DNA from: GCA-2748575 sp965222725
GTDB taxonomy: Bacteria; Pseudomonadota; Gammaproteobacteria; Pseudomonadales; Ketobacteraceae
Direction: 5' to 3'
Length of the DNA: 64,000 nucleotides
Assembly: GCA_965222725.1 (NCBI GenBank)
Contig: OZ244969.1
Location: 682,001-746,000 of the forward strand
The notes under the pieces are model-generated. The model did not search any database and had not been told where the DNA came from. It saw nothing but the letters and a program-made list of their open reading frames with translations. The translations under genes and the position numbers were made by a program. Below, one piece after another: positions 1-10,343 of the stretch; the first letter of the stretch is position 1; every line of letters starts with the position of its first letter.

Positions 1-508
1 CCCACACATAACGGGCCGGTTCGCCAATGCTTTGCCGCCCGACCAGCTCCGGCGGCAACAGGAAGGGGGTTGCGTTTTCCGCTTCCTGAAAATCTTCCGC
101 GGTAACCGTAGCCTTGGCTTTAGGCGGCAGGCCCACCAGATCCTTGATCTTGGTGTAGATGCGCCTTTCCCAGCGGGGATATTTGATATCCGTTACCGCC
201 GGTGCCTGGCCATCGCCCATCAGCACGGGCACCGTGGAGGTTTCAATCACGTTTAAACTGAAATCCGCCCACTGGTCTTCGTCTTCTATTTCCACCCACC
301 AAAGATCGACACTGCCGTCGTTAATCAGCTCATCGGCCACTCTTTCCGGTGGCAGGGTATGGGCAATTTCGTAGCCCGCGGCCCGGATCGCCTTGCACAC
401 CACATGACGCATCAGGGTGCTGTCGGCGATCACGCCCACTTGCGGGTTACTGGGCTGTTGGTCATCCCCATTGTTGTCAGGGTTGTCCCCACCGGGCTGA
501 AGGCTCAT
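1..508 (-). CDS. chpB: Chemotaxis-like protein ChpB (CheB-type methylesterase), partial
   Basis: The reading frame starts at the ATG at 508 on the minus strand and stays open to the left edge, so about 169 N-terminal residues are visible and the catalytic C-terminal part is missing. After a short Asn/Asp/Gln-rich leader the protein reads VGVIADSTLMRH, the receiver-like N-terminus seen in ChpB, the CheB homologue of the Pseudomonas twitching chemosensory system. It begins 7 bases after the chpA stop, as in the pil-chp operon. ChpB would remove methyl groups from the receptor PilJ, opposing PilK. The visible part shows no clear DD phospho-acceptor pair, so phosphorylation control is uncertain. 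Identity rests mainly on gene order and the opening motif. Confidence 0.8.
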   Translation of the reverse strand, partial: MSLQPGGDNPDNNGDDQQPSNPQVGVIADSTLMRHVVCKAIRAAGYEIAHTLPPERVADELINDGSVDLWWVEIEDEDQWADFSLNVIETSTVPVLMGDGQAPAVTDIKYPRWERRIYTKIKDLVGLPPKAKATVTAEDFQEAENATPFLLPPELVGRQSIGEPARYVW

Positions 509-515
509 GGCAACA

Positions 516-3500
516 TCACGTCACTTTTTGCTTGATCAGATCCTGGATCGTTTCAAGCAATGTGGTCTCCTGGTAGGGTTTACCCATGTACTCGTTCACG
601 CCTATGCCCATGGCCCGTTCCTTGTGTTTTTCACCGGTACGGGAAGTGATCATGATAATGGGCGTGTCCTGCAAACGATCGTCGTGGCGCACCAGAGTAG
701 CCACTTCAAAACCATCCATACGCGGCATTTCAATATCCAGCAGCATACAGTCGGGTTTGATTTCCTGCAGTTGCGTTATGGCATCCACCCCGTCTTTGGC
801 GGTTACCACATCGTAGCCGTTCCGCTCCAGCAGGCGGGTGGTTACCTTGCGCACCGTTACGGAATCGTCCACCACCATAATCAGCGGGGTGCGATCCGCC
901 TCTTCCTTGGCAGCCCGCTCGATAACGGCGTCGGCCATGCCGGCGCTGATCTGTGCCTGTTCGGCGCGGATCATGGCCATCAGATCCAGAATGATAACCA
1001 CGCTGCCGTCACCCAGTATGGTGGCACCGGAAATACCGCTCACCGCACTCAGTTGCGGACCCACGGATTTTACAACGATCTCGCGGGAGCCGATGAGTGA
1101 GTCCACCTGCAGTGCCATGGTGTGTTCCGCACCACGTACCAGCAACACAGGTAAGGGTTTGGTATGGCCCTGCAGCTGGGGAATATCTACCCCGTGCACA
1201 AAGCCACCCAGGTATTTCATGCGGTACTGGGAACCGGCGTATTCGAACATGGGCGCATCGGACTGGTAATACGCTTCCAGCTCGTAGGGGCTGACCCGCA
1301 CAATACCTTCGATGTTGTTCAGTGGTATGGCGTAAGCATCCTCACCCACACGCACCATGAGTGCCCGGTTGACCGACACGGTAAAGGGCAGCCGCACGGT
1401 AAACTGGGAACCGGCGCCGGGGGCCGAGTGAATTTTCAGTGAACCACCCAGCTGTTTGATTTCGCTGTGCACCACGTCCATGCCCACACCGCGGCCGGAA
1501 ATCTGGGTGACTTTTTCCGCGGTACTGAAACCGGGGCGGAAAATAAACTGCATGATTTCCTTGTCGGTGAGCGGTGCGTTTTCACGCATCAGCCCCCGTT
1601 CAATGGCGCGTTTTTTAACGCCTTCCAGGTTGATACCTTTACCATCGTCGGACAACCGCAGTACCACGTCTCCACCTTCACGGGCCAGGTGAAGAGTAAT
1701 CCGGCCAACGTCTTTTTTGCCTTTGGCCTGGCGCTCTTCCGGCGTTTCCAGACCGTGGTCCACGGCGTTACGCAGCATGTGTTCCAGCGGCGCTACCATG
1801 CGGTCCATTACCGTACGGTCCATTTCACCTTCGGCACCGATAATTTCCAGCTCGGCTTTTTTGCCGGTTTCGGTGGCAATCTGGCGAATGATACGGCGCA
1901 AACGCGGCACCGTACGCGAGAAAGGCACCATGCGGGTGCGCATCAGACCTTCCTGCAGTTCGGTGTTAACCCGGGACTGTTGCAATAACAGGGTTTCCGT
2001 ATCACGGGACCGATCCCGCAGTGAATCGGTCAGATCGATAAGGTCAGATGCCGACTCGCCCAGGGAACGGGACAGCTGGTTCAGGGTGGAGTAGCGGTCC
2101 ATTTCCAGGGGATCGAAGTCTTCGTATTCCTGGGCACCCTCTTCCACATCTTTCTGGTGGCGGTGGAGTATCTGGGCTTCGGTTTCCAGATCCAGGCGGC
2201 GCAGCAGTTCCCGTACCCGGTCTACCGTCTGCCCGATCTCGTCGATCATGAAGTTGAAGTCCACCAGCTCGGTTTCCATCCGGCCGCGGATAATACTGGA
2301 TTCACCGGCCAGGTTAACCAGGTCTTCCAGCAGTTCGGCGGTTACCCGGACGCTTTCGCCGGTGGCTGCGCGGGCTTCTTCCTCGGCTTTCTGCTCTTCC
2401 TCGCTGGGAATAGTGGCGCCTTTAAGAATAAAGCTTTCCAGCTGCTCTTCCGGTTCAGGCTGGGGCGTAATAGGCAGTACATTGTCTTCGGCCACCGGTT
2501 CCGGCGTAACGGGTTCTTGCGGCACGGATGGTTCGGGCGCTTCCACTTTGGGTTGCACCAGTTCGCCACCACGTTTGCGCACGGCGTTGATCTGCTCAAA
2601 CAGTGCATCGTAAGTGGCCTGCACTTTCTCGAAAAAAGCATCATCCAGCGCGATGTTGTCGGATTCGGCGTGAATCAGATCGGTTTCAAAGTTGTGGCTG
2701 ATATTGCCCAGCTTGGTCAGCCCCGCCAGACGGGCACCGCCTTTCAGGGTGTGCAACAGACGTTTGAGTTCATCCATGTGTTCGCGGTTATCCCGCTCGC
2801 TGAGCCAGGCATGGATGGTGTTGTCCAGGTTGTCGGCCAGCTCGTCGGCTTCTTCCAGGAAGACCTCGAGGATTTCGGCATCCACTTCTTCCAGAGCAGC
2901 TTCGTCTTCGTCCACTTCGGCAACCGGTGCTGCTGGTTCTGCTTCCGCCACCGGTGTTTGTTCAGTAACAGCAGGAGCCGCTACGGCGCCTTCCAGAATG
3001 CCGGTTTTCATGAACCTGGTGATGATGTCGATCAGATCACTGGCGGGAGCCACCGGCTCGTTAGCCTGAATCTTCTCAACCATTTCCGCCAGGGTATCGT
3101 GACAACGGTGCAGCACATCAAACAGCGGTGGCACAGCCTGGAAGCGTTTTTCGCACAGGCCTTCGTAGAGATTTTCCAGCTCATGGGCCAGATCACCCAC
3201 TTCCGTCATGTCGGACATGCGGGCGCCACCCTTCAGGGTGTGCAGGTCACGCTGCAGTTCGCCCACTTTGCCGATATTCTGTGGATCTTCGATCCATTCC
3301 TGTAACAGGTTGGAAATGGAATCCACAATGTCGTGGGCTTCCTCCAGGAAGATCTCCACCAGTTCCGGATCGTAATCCTGATCCACTTCCAGTGCGGCAG
3401 AAGTGGCTTCCAGTTCGGCTTCGGTTTCGGCAAAGTCTTCTTCCAGTTCGTCCACTTCGTGGGTGTCGAACTGGCTTTCGAAATCTTCTTCTCCGGTTTC

Positions 3501-6500
3501 TGCACCGCTTTCGGCGTAAACTTCTTCGGTGTCTTCTGCGAAGGCCGCTTCTTCCTCGGGCGCTTCAGCCACGGCATCGTACTCTGGTTCTTCGCTGAGG
3601 GGTTCTTCGCTGACAGGTTCGGCTGCCACACCAGTGATCTGCTCTTCCACCTGTGGCGCCTGATCCATCAGCCCCTGCAGTTCGGTGACAATATCATCCA
3701 CCGGTGCAGCTGCCTGGCCAACGGCGATTCGATCCATCATGCCAATCAGATGGCTGTGGGCTTTATGCGCCACTTCAAAGAATGCCGGGTTAGGTGTGAG
3801 CATGCCATCGGCAATGGCACTGTAAACTTCTTCCAGCCCCATACAGAGTGCTGCCACTTCTGACAACTGCGCGGCAGTGGCACTGCGGGCCAGGATGCGC
3901 AGTTCTTTACGCAGGTTATCCAGCTCTTCACCCGGTACCGGGTTTTCTTCCCAGTGATTGAGTACATCGGAGGCATCCAGAATCAGATCGGTGCCTTCAG
4001 CCAGGAACATGGATACCAGCTGCGGATCCAGCGCGACACCTTCGCCACGCTCTTCGGCTTCTTCGGCGTGGGTGAGTTTTTCCTTGCGCAGATTAAAGAT
4101 GTGCTCCTGCAGCAGGTCGGCACCCACGATGGGTGCGGCCGGATCAGAAGCAATCTGCTCCAGACCGTTTTCAATCAGGCTGACCGCCTCGCGCAGGAAC
4201 TCACGAATATCCTTGTCGGCTTTAATGCCCTGTAAATGACATTCCTTGATGAACTTCTCGGTGGGCGCCGCCACATCGGCAATGGGGTGAATCCCCGCCA
4301 TGTGAGCGCTGCCTTTCAGGGTATGCAGGGCACGCAACAGCGGATTGGAAATGATTCTTTCGTTGGCATCCAGGAAGGCTTTGACTTCTTCCAGATGGCT
4401 GAGGGCTTCCTGTTTGAAAATATCGATCAGTACCGGATCGATTTCCATTTCAGGCTGGGCTTCAGCGGTATGCAGTGGCTCGCCGGTGGTGAGCATGTCC
4501 TCGGCGGTCAGTTCATCCGCTTCGGCAATTTCTTCCAGCATGGGTTCTGCCGGTTCGGTAAGTTCGGCAGCAAATTCTTCGCTGGCAGGCTCTTCTTCGC
4601 CGCTGGTTTCTTCTTCCAGCGCAGCGGCTTCTGCCGGTTCTTCCGGTTCAGCCAGCGCTTCGGGCAGCTCTTCCGGTACGGGTAGTTCTTCTTCCGTTGC
4701 CGCAGCGACGGTTTCTTCTGTCACGGCTTCGCCATGCAGATCTGCCGGCAGCTCCGGAGGTGTCTGACCTTTCGACAGCGCATCCGCCACGGCGGCCAGA
4801 GCATCCACATTCAGGGTAGGCCTGGTGCGTTCTTCAAAATTCCTGACCAGTTCCGGCACCACACCGGTAACGGTTTCCACAATATTAAAGACGGCATCGG
4901 TGGTGGGAATGGTGTTGTCGATCAGCCGGTTCAGCATGTTTTCGATGGACCAGGCCAGTTCGCCCACCACCATGGCACCCACCATGCGGCCGCTGCCTTT
5001 CAGGGTGTGATAGGCGCGGCGTACTTCCGTAAGGGCTTCTTCATTCTCGTGGTTCTGACGCCACTGGGGCAGAAACTCGTTAATGGTTTCCAGCACCTCG
5101 GCGGCTTCTTCCACGAAGATTTCAATCAGCTCATCATCGATGATGTCGTCATCGTCTTCTTCCGGCTCCGGTTCGGGCTCGGCGGCTTCGGCCACTTCTT
5201 CCAGAGGTTGCTCCTCGGGCAGGATCTCGTCGGCGGCCACCGGTTCTTCTGGCAAGGTTTCAGGTTCAGAGGATTCCGGGTATTCGCCTTCCACAATATT
5301 CACCTCTTCCGGCGCTTCAGGTTCTGGCGTTGCTTCGCTGACATCCCCGGAAACACTTTCCGACAGCTCGGGAATTTCCACGTCCGGCACATCGTCTTCC
5401 ATGGCCACCTGATCCAGGGTCACCATGGGAGCGTCTTCACTGGCGGCTTCGGCGTAGTCGTCATCCATACGGCGTTCTACGGGGTAGCCCAGTGAGGCCA
5501 CCGCCTCTTCGGCAATGGACAGAATATCCTCGTCGCCGGGCAGCTGGTCACCTAAGCGCTCCAGATAATATTCGATACTGGTAATGGCGTCGGCGAGGGT
5601 ATCCAGTTCGCGCCATTCCGGCTGCGCGTCGGCAGAAATAAGCCGCTCTTCAATATAGGTGATACAGCTCAGTAACAGGTCCGCGGGGTGATTCAGCGGC
5701 ACCATTACCAGGCCACCACGAACGCTGTTGAGAATTTCCGGCACCGGTTTCAACGCTTCCGCATTAAACTGGGAACTCAGGTATTCCATGATGGCGTCTT
5801 TGGCGTTTTCCAGTCCGGCACGGGATTCCTCGATCACCGCAGCGCGGGCCTTGCTGACATGCTCGGGAGACACAAACTGCTCGCTGCCTTCGGGTATCCC
5901 TTCGCCATCCAGACTCATACCACCGCTGCGATCATCGGCAATACCCTGCAGAGTGGCTTCCACATACAGCAGGGCGCCGGCCACATCCATAAAGGTGTTA
6001 TCGTCCGGCAGAATGCCGGATTCAATCACGCGGCCGATCACATCCAGCTGTTCCAGAATCACCCGGCGCGGATTACCAATACCCAGCACACCCAGTGTAT
6101 CGCTGACCTGCTTTAACTGGGGCATCAGTTCCTTCAGGTCATCGATATTGCGGCTCTGACCACGGAGGAAAATATCCATGGTTTCCTTGATGCTGGTGAG
6201 CTCTTCCAGCAGGGCACGAATGACGGTGACAATGGCTTCGCGGTCCGGGCCTGCCAGGCGGCGGCGTTCCACGTCCAGCAAATCATCGGTAGGCAATGCT
6301 TCATCCAGGCGGAAAGCCTTTTTCACTGCCTTGATGCGGGGAGAATCACCATCGCAACGGGCCACGTAATAGAGCAGGTTTTTCACCAGCTCCATGGGGC
6401 ATTCTTCGTCGCGGCTGCGGTTTTCATCGATACTGGTTTTTAACTGGCGATCAATCAGGCCCAGCAGCATTTTAACGGAGGTGCTCAGTTCTATGGAGGA

Positions 6501-7178
6501 ACGGGACAGACCTTCCACCACGGCACCACCCACCCACCACAGCTGCGCCATGGGGGCGTTGGAATATACCTGTTCCAGCTTGGCCAGCGCTTTGGCCAGG
6601 TAACCCAGATTGGTGGGCATGTCCTGACCGCGGATTAAACCCACCAAGGCAAACTGATACAGCTGACGGATCTTTTTCAGCAGTTGTGGCAGCTGACGAA
6701 CCACTTCATCGGATACTTCTTCCGACGGGGCGGCCTGTTCACCGGCGGCCATGTCCGGCTTGAACAGGGCGGTTTCTGATAACAGGCTTTCACCGCGGGA
6801 GGCACGCAGGTCGTTCAGCAACGGCAGAATCACCACGGGCATATCCCGCTTGCCTTCTTTTACCCGGTCCAGGTAGGCGGGCAATTGCAGGATGGCGCGC
6901 ATCAGTACTTCCTGGGCGTCTTCCACCCGGGGCACGCGCCCCTGGAATAAAGCCTGGGCCAGGTTTTCCATTTCTTCCGCCAGCAGGGCGGCGCCATAGA
7001 ACTCCACCATCTGCAGGGTGCCGTACACCTGATGCAAATGGGTCAGACAAAACCGCATGCGCGTGGAGTCTTCCGGATTCTCGACATACGCTTCCAGAGA
7101 CTGTTGTGCCTGTTTAAGGGTTTCTTCTATTTCACCCTTAACCCATTCCAGCGCTTGATAATCATGGTTTTCGGCCAT
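516..7178 (-). CDS. chpA: Chemotaxis-type hybrid histidine kinase ChpA
   Basis: A 2220-residue CheA-like kinase controlling type IV pili. Four intact histidine phosphotransfer motifs (HTLKG) lie near residues 724, 951, 1312 and 1474. Degenerate copies are visible near the N-terminus (HQVYGTLQM), near 510 (LNSVRGGLVM) and near 1085 (LRILARSAT). The modules are joined by long acidic Glu/Ala/Pro linkers. Then follow a CheA dimerisation helix region, an ATPase domain (NAVDHGLE, DDGKGI, GRGVGMDVV), a CheW-like domain, and a C-terminal receiver (VVDDS, DIEMPRMDG) from about residue 2095. P. aeruginosa ChpA, as I recall it, is longer and has eight transfer modules. The gene starts 13 bases after pilK and stops 7 bases before chpB, so they are one transcript. 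Confidence 0.95.
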   Translation of the reverse strand: MAENHDYQALEWVKGEIEETLKQAQQSLEAYVENPEDSTRMRFCLTHLHQVYGTLQMVEFYGAALLAEEMENLAQALFQGRVPRVEDAQEVLMRAILQLPAYLDRVKEGKRDMPVVILPLLNDLRASRGESLLSETALFKPDMAAGEQAAPSEEVSDEVVRQLPQLLKKIRQLYQFALVGLIRGQDMPTNLGYLAKALAKLEQVYSNAPMAQLWWVGGAVVEGLSRSSIELSTSVKMLLGLIDRQLKTSIDENRSRDEECPMELVKNLLYYVARCDGDSPRIKAVKKAFRLDEALPTDDLLDVERRRLAGPDREAIVTVIRALLEELTSIKETMDIFLRGQSRNIDDLKELMPQLKQVSDTLGVLGIGNPRRVILEQLDVIGRVIESGILPDDNTFMDVAGALLYVEATLQGIADDRSGGMSLDGEGIPEGSEQFVSPEHVSKARAAVIEESRAGLENAKDAIMEYLSSQFNAEALKPVPEILNSVRGGLVMVPLNHPADLLLSCITYIEERLISADAQPEWRELDTLADAITSIEYYLERLGDQLPGDEDILSIAEEAVASLGYPVERRMDDDYAEAASEDAPMVTLDQVAMEDDVPDVEIPELSESVSGDVSEATPEPEAPEEVNIVEGEYPESSEPETLPEEPVAADEILPEEQPLEEVAEAAEPEPEPEEDDDDIIDDELIEIFVEEAAEVLETINEFLPQWRQNHENEEALTEVRRAYHTLKGSGRMVGAMVVGELAWSIENMLNRLIDNTIPTTDAVFNIVETVTGVVPELVRNFEERTRPTLNVDALAAVADALSKGQTPPELPADLHGEAVTEETVAAATEEELPVPEELPEALAEPEEPAEAAALEEETSGEEEPASEEFAAELTEPAEPMLEEIAEADELTAEDMLTTGEPLHTAEAQPEMEIDPVLIDIFKQEALSHLEEVKAFLDANERIISNPLLRALHTLKGSAHMAGIHPIADVAAPTEKFIKECHLQGIKADKDIREFLREAVSLIENGLEQIASDPAAPIVGADLLQEHIFNLRKEKLTHAEEAEERGEGVALDPQLVSMFLAEGTDLILDASDVLNHWEENPVPGEELDNLRKELRILARSATAAQLSEVAALCMGLEEVYSAIADGMLTPNPAFFEVAHKAHSHLIGMMDRIAVGQAAAPVDDIVTELQGLMDQAPQVEEQITGVAAEPVSEEPLSEEPEYDAVAEAPEEEAAFAEDTEEVYAESGAETGEEDFESQFDTHEVDELEEDFAETEAELEATSAALEVDQDYDPELVEIFLEEAHDIVDSISNLLQEWIEDPQNIGKVGELQRDLHTLKGGARMSDMTEVGDLAHELENLYEGLCEKRFQAVPPLFDVLHRCHDTLAEMVEKIQANEPVAPASDLIDIITRFMKTGILEGAVAAPAVTEQTPVAEAEPAAPVAEVDEDEAALEEVDAEILEVFLEEADELADNLDNTIHAWLSERDNREHMDELKRLLHTLKGGARLAGLTKLGNISHNFETDLIHAESDNIALDDAFFEKVQATYDALFEQINAVRKRGGELVQPKVEAPEPSVPQEPVTPEPVAEDNVLPITPQPEPEEQLESFILKGATIPSEEEQKAEEEARAATGESVRVTAELLEDLVNLAGESSIIRGRMETELVDFNFMIDEIGQTVDRVRELLRRLDLETEAQILHRHQKDVEEGAQEYEDFDPLEMDRYSTLNQLSRSLGESASDLIDLTDSLRDRSRDTETLLLQQSRVNTELQEGLMRTRMVPFSRTVPRLRRIIRQIATETGKKAELEIIGAEGEMDRTVMDRMVAPLEHMLRNAVDHGLETPEERQAKGKKDVGRITLHLAREGGDVVLRLSDDGKGINLEGVKKRAIERGLMRENAPLTDKEIMQFIFRPGFSTAEKVTQISGRGVGMDVVHSEIKQLGGSLKIHSAPGAGSQFTVRLPFTVSVNRALMVRVGEDAYAIPLNNIEGIVRVSPYELEAYYQSDAPMFEYAGSQYRMKYLGGFVHGVDIPQLQGHTKPLPVLLVRGAEHTMALQVDSLIGSREIVVKSVGPQLSAVSGISGATILGDGSVVIILDLMAMIRAEQAQISAGMADAVIERAAKEEADRTPLIMVVDDSVTVRKVTTRLLERNGYDVVTAKDGVDAITQLQEIKPDCMLLDIEMPRMDGFEVATLVRHDDRLQDTPIIMITSRTGEKHKERAMGIGVNEYMGKPYQETTLLETIQDLIKQKVT

Positions 7179-7191
7179 GTGAACTCCCGCC

Positions 7192-8055
7192 CTAAGCCAT
7201 TTTTCGCGTGAAGGCTAACGTGTTTTCGTGTTGCACCCGCTGAGCCTGTGGGTGTTCGAATTCGATCACTTCACCCACGCCCAGCACCAGAATGCCACCG
7301 GGTGCCAGCCGTTCAATTAACCGCGATACAATTTCCCGTTGTCGCCAACGGCGAAAATAAATCAGTAAATTCTGACAGTAGATAATGTCCATATCGGACA
7401 TGGGTGCCTTGTCCAGCTCCCGTACATTCACCTGCGCAAAACACAGTCGCTCTCTCAGTTTTGGTAATACCTGGTAACGGTTCTGGTCGATCTTTTCGAA
7501 ATAACGTTCGCGAAATTCCGGAGAAATCATTTCCACCTTACGGGCACCAAAGATAGCCTGCCGGCCTTTGCTTAACGCCGGCAAACTGATATCCGTGGCG
7601 GTTATACCAAAATAATGTTGCTGCTCCTGTTCGGAAATCAGGTTATCCATCAGCATGGCCAGTGAGTATGGCTCTTCACCGGTGGAACAACCCACACTCC
7701 AGATATCGATATGCATGCGCTTCTGCGCATTGGCCAACAGATTCTGGGTGTACTTTTCCACCAGCTCATAGGAACTGCTGTGACGGAAAAAACTGGTTTC
7801 CTGAACGGTAAGACGATCCACCAGGGTGGCCCATTCCACTTCGCCGGCCAGGCCGTTCATGAGCCGCTGGTAATAGTCGTCATAACTGGAATAACCAATC
7901 TCACGCATGCGCATGGTGAGACTGGTTTCGAGAAAGGTTTTGCGTTGCGTAGACAGCTGCATACCGGTGCGGTCTTCGAGCAGTGATTGCCACAGGACGA
8001 ATTGCTCGTCGTCCATCTTGGGGGTTTCTTTCAAACTCCACAACTCAGCAGGCAC
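7192..8055 (-). CDS. pilK: Chemotaxis methyltransferase PilK (CheR family)
   Basis: A 287-residue CheR-type methyltransferase that would methylate glutamates of the receptor PilJ using S-adenosylmethionine. The N-terminal helical part contains LTVQETSFFR, the CheR signature, and the SAM-binding loop reads WSVGCSTGEEPYSLAM. The start chosen is the GTG at 8055, which has GGGAG seven bases upstream; an internal ATG at 8016 has a poorer ribosome-binding site. It lies between pilJ (38-base gap) and chpA (13-base gap), as in Pseudomonas. Confidence 0.92.
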   Translation of the reverse strand: MPAELWSLKETPKMDDEQFVLWQSLLEDRTGMQLSTQRKTFLETSLTMRMREIGYSSYDDYYQRLMNGLAGEVEWATLVDRLTVQETSFFRHSSSYELVEKYTQNLLANAQKRMHIDIWSVGCSTGEEPYSLAMLMDNLISEQEQQHYFGITATDISLPALSKGRQAIFGARKVEMISPEFRERYFEKIDQNRYQVLPKLRERLCFAQVNVRELDKAPMSDMDIIYCQNLLIYFRRWRQREIVSRLIERLAPGGILVLGVGEVIEFEHPQAQRVQHENTLAFTRKMA

Positions 8056-8093
8056 TGCTCTACTCCCAGCCAGTTAGTGCCGACCGAGTCCGT

Positions 8094-10157
8094 TTAAGCG
8101 GACTCGGGCAGTTTAAAACCGGCTACCGAATTACGCATCTGTACCGCCAGCTCGGCCAGGTTACCGATCGAGTTCGCGGTGGCCGTGGTACCAGCGGATG
8201 TTTGCGAGGTGATCTCCTGGATAACGTTCATCGTGTTGGAGATATGGCCCGCAGACGCCGCTTGCTGCCGGGCTGCGTTGGAGATGTTCTGGATCAAGTC
8301 CGCCAGGTTACTGGATACGTTCTCGATTTCTTCCAGTGCCACACCCGCGTCCTGCGCCAGGCGAGCACCACGTACCACTTCGGAGGTGGTGGTTTCCATC
8401 GAGATTACCGCTTCGTTGGTATCCGTCTGGATCGTTTTAACCAGCGCCTCAATCTGCTTGGTCGCTGCCGAAGCACGTTCTGCAAGGCGCTGCACCTCAT
8501 CCGCAACCACCGCGAAACCGCGGCCCGCTTCACCCGCCATAGAGGCCTGGATCGCAGCGTTCAATGCGAGGATGTTGGTCTGGTCGGCGATGTCGTTGAT
8601 CAGGGATACGATGTCACCGATCTCCTGGGAAGATTCACCCAGTCGCTTGATCCGTTTTGATGTTTCCTGGATCTGCTCACGAATGGTATCCATACCGTGG
8701 ATGGTATTTTGTACCACCTCAGCACCTTTGTTCGCGATCGATACCGACCGCTCCGCAACCGCGGCTGATTCAGCAGCGTTGGCAGATACCTGGTCGATAG
8801 AAACCGCCATCTCGTTGATCGCGGCAGATGCCCCGGCAATTTCCTGCGCCTGATGCTCGGAAGCTTCCGCCAGATGCATTGCCGTTGCTTGCGTTTCCTG
8901 GGCTGCTGAACTCACCTGTACCGCGGTTTCGTTAATGGTAGATACCAGTGAACGCAGCTGGTCGATGGTGAAGTTGATGGAGTCGGCGATCGCACCGGTA
9001 AAGTCCTCGGTTACCGTGGTCTGGATGGTCAGGTCACCGTCCGCCAGGTCACCCAGTTCATCCAGCAAACGCAGGATCGCTTCCTGGTTCCGCTGGTTCT
9101 GCTCTTCCTCTTCCTCACGACGTTGCGCCTCGAAGGCCAGAGTGGCCCGGGTTTGTCCGATAAAGGAGAAGAAAATACCGATCAGGAAAAGTACACCCAA
9201 CAGGGCGAAAGCCACACCGGTGATATCCGACCAGATGCCGGGCGCCTTGGTGTCTTCAAAACGTTTTACCAGTGCACCGGTTTCGTTCAGCAGGGTTTGT
9301 GAATCCACGAAGATGTCGTCTGCCGCGCGGCGTACCTGGAAGAGTTCCGGAGAGCTCTGCAGAATCTCGTCAACGCTTTCGCTCACTTCCGCGAAGGAAT
9401 CAGCGATTTCGTTCAGTGAATCAATGGCGTCGGCATCGCGTACCCGGGTAATCCCCAATGCCGCATCGCCTTCCAGCATACCAGTGAGTACCCGCCCGAA
9501 ACGCTCAGTGTCTTGCCCAAAGCTGTCGGCCGCCATGACTGCGTCATCGCCACCTTCCAGTACTTTGTTAACACTCCGAACGATCCGTTCCGCCAGCAGT
9601 GACTGGCGCTGGGCCACGGCCACCTGGCTTGCCGGTGCTCTGTTTTCCAGCAGGGTTTCCACTACCAGGTCGTATTCTTCCTGGAGTACCGGAATGGTGT
9701 CTGCCAGAACCCGGGCCACATCGTGCAGGTTCAGTACCGTCTGGCGGCCCTGCAGGATTACGTCGGAGTTCTGCGATACCCGTTGCCAGATCTTTTCAAC
9801 GTCGCCCACTTCTTTCTTGGCGTTTTCCACAAACACCGAGTCGGCGGTCAGGCCTTCATCGGGGTTGCCGTTCTTGATCTGGTCCCACACCAACCCGAAG
9901 TCGATACGTGCCTGCTCAAGGAAAGCAAACGCATCGGCGTTACCCGTGGCCGATTCCAGGGCGTTCTTCGCGATCCTCTGCGACAGTACCCGTAGCTCCG
10001 TTGCCTTGGTGATGTAGTTCGCCGACTGCTCTGTATGGTCACCGACCATAACAAAGTTGCCGATCATTAATAACATTGAGACAACAAGTCCCAACACCCA
10101 AAATATTATGCCTTTCGAGGACTTGCTGGATTCCAGCTTTCCAGTGCTAGACGACAT
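8094..10157 (-). CDS. pilJ: Twitching motility methyl-accepting chemoreceptor PilJ
   Basis: A 687-residue membrane chemoreceptor. An N-terminal transmembrane segment (about residues 17-37) is followed by a periplasmic helical PilJ-type sensor region and a second transmembrane segment near residue 310. A HAMP-like linker and a long cytoplasmic coiled coil come next, with the conserved signalling hairpin (GRGFAVVADEVQRLAE). The start has a strong ribosome-binding site, AGGAG seven bases before the ATG. PilJ passes signals to ChpA through PilI. An intrinsic terminator and hairpins in the upstream gap suggest that pilJ and later genes are partly uncoupled from pilGHI. Confidence 0.93.
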   Translation of the reverse strand: MSSSTGKLESSKSSKGIIFWVLGLVVSMLLMIGNFVMVGDHTEQSANYITKATELRVLSQRIAKNALESATGNADAFAFLEQARIDFGLVWDQIKNGNPDEGLTADSVFVENAKKEVGDVEKIWQRVSQNSDVILQGRQTVLNLHDVARVLADTIPVLQEEYDLVVETLLENRAPASQVAVAQRQSLLAERIVRSVNKVLEGGDDAVMAADSFGQDTERFGRVLTGMLEGDAALGITRVRDADAIDSLNEIADSFAEVSESVDEILQSSPELFQVRRAADDIFVDSQTLLNETGALVKRFEDTKAPGIWSDITGVAFALLGVLFLIGIFFSFIGQTRATLAFEAQRREEEEEQNQRNQEAILRLLDELGDLADGDLTIQTTVTEDFTGAIADSINFTIDQLRSLVSTINETAVQVSSAAQETQATAMHLAEASEHQAQEIAGASAAINEMAVSIDQVSANAAESAAVAERSVSIANKGAEVVQNTIHGMDTIREQIQETSKRIKRLGESSQEIGDIVSLINDIADQTNILALNAAIQASMAGEAGRGFAVVADEVQRLAERASAATKQIEALVKTIQTDTNEAVISMETTTSEVVRGARLAQDAGVALEEIENVSSNLADLIQNISNAARQQAASAGHISNTMNVIQEITSQTSAGTTATANSIGNLAELAVQMRNSVAGFKLPESA

Positions 10158-10233
10158 AGGCGGACTCCTGGCCGTTTATTGCACACATCATTGCGATTTG
10201 CTTCATGTTGGTTTCGGTTTGGTTTTTACTACA

Positions 10234-10266
10234 CTGCCTGCCGCTCCATAAAGAAACGGCAGGCAG
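10234..10266 (-). promoter_or_regulatory. Perfect 10-bp stem hairpin in the pilJ leader
   Basis: CTGCCTGCCG at 10234-10243 pairs perfectly with CGGCAGGCAG at 10257-10266. No run of T follows on either strand, so it does not look like a terminator. It would fold in the RNA upstream of pilJ and could stabilise processed mRNA or affect translation. The role is inferred. Confidence 0.5.
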
Positions 10267-10282
10267 TATGGTAAACGTTTCG

Positions 10283-10322
10283 GATTGCTGTTGCTTTCAA
10301 TGACGGACAAACAGCAGCAATC
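10283..10322 (-). promoter_or_regulatory. Second hairpin in the pilI-pilJ gap
   Basis: GATTGCTG at 10283-10290 is complementary to CAGCAATC at 10315-10322, with a 24-base loop. It lies between the terminator after pilI and the strong hairpin before pilJ. Function unknown. Confidence 0.35.
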
Positions 10323-10343
10323 ACAGATTCGGACATTCCCAAT

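Noticed and set aside
2157..3305. 382-residue open frame on the plus strand inside chpA
   Set aside because: The opposite strand encodes clear phosphotransfer modules; the plus-strand product is Phe/His/Gly-rich without motifs and arises from biased codons.
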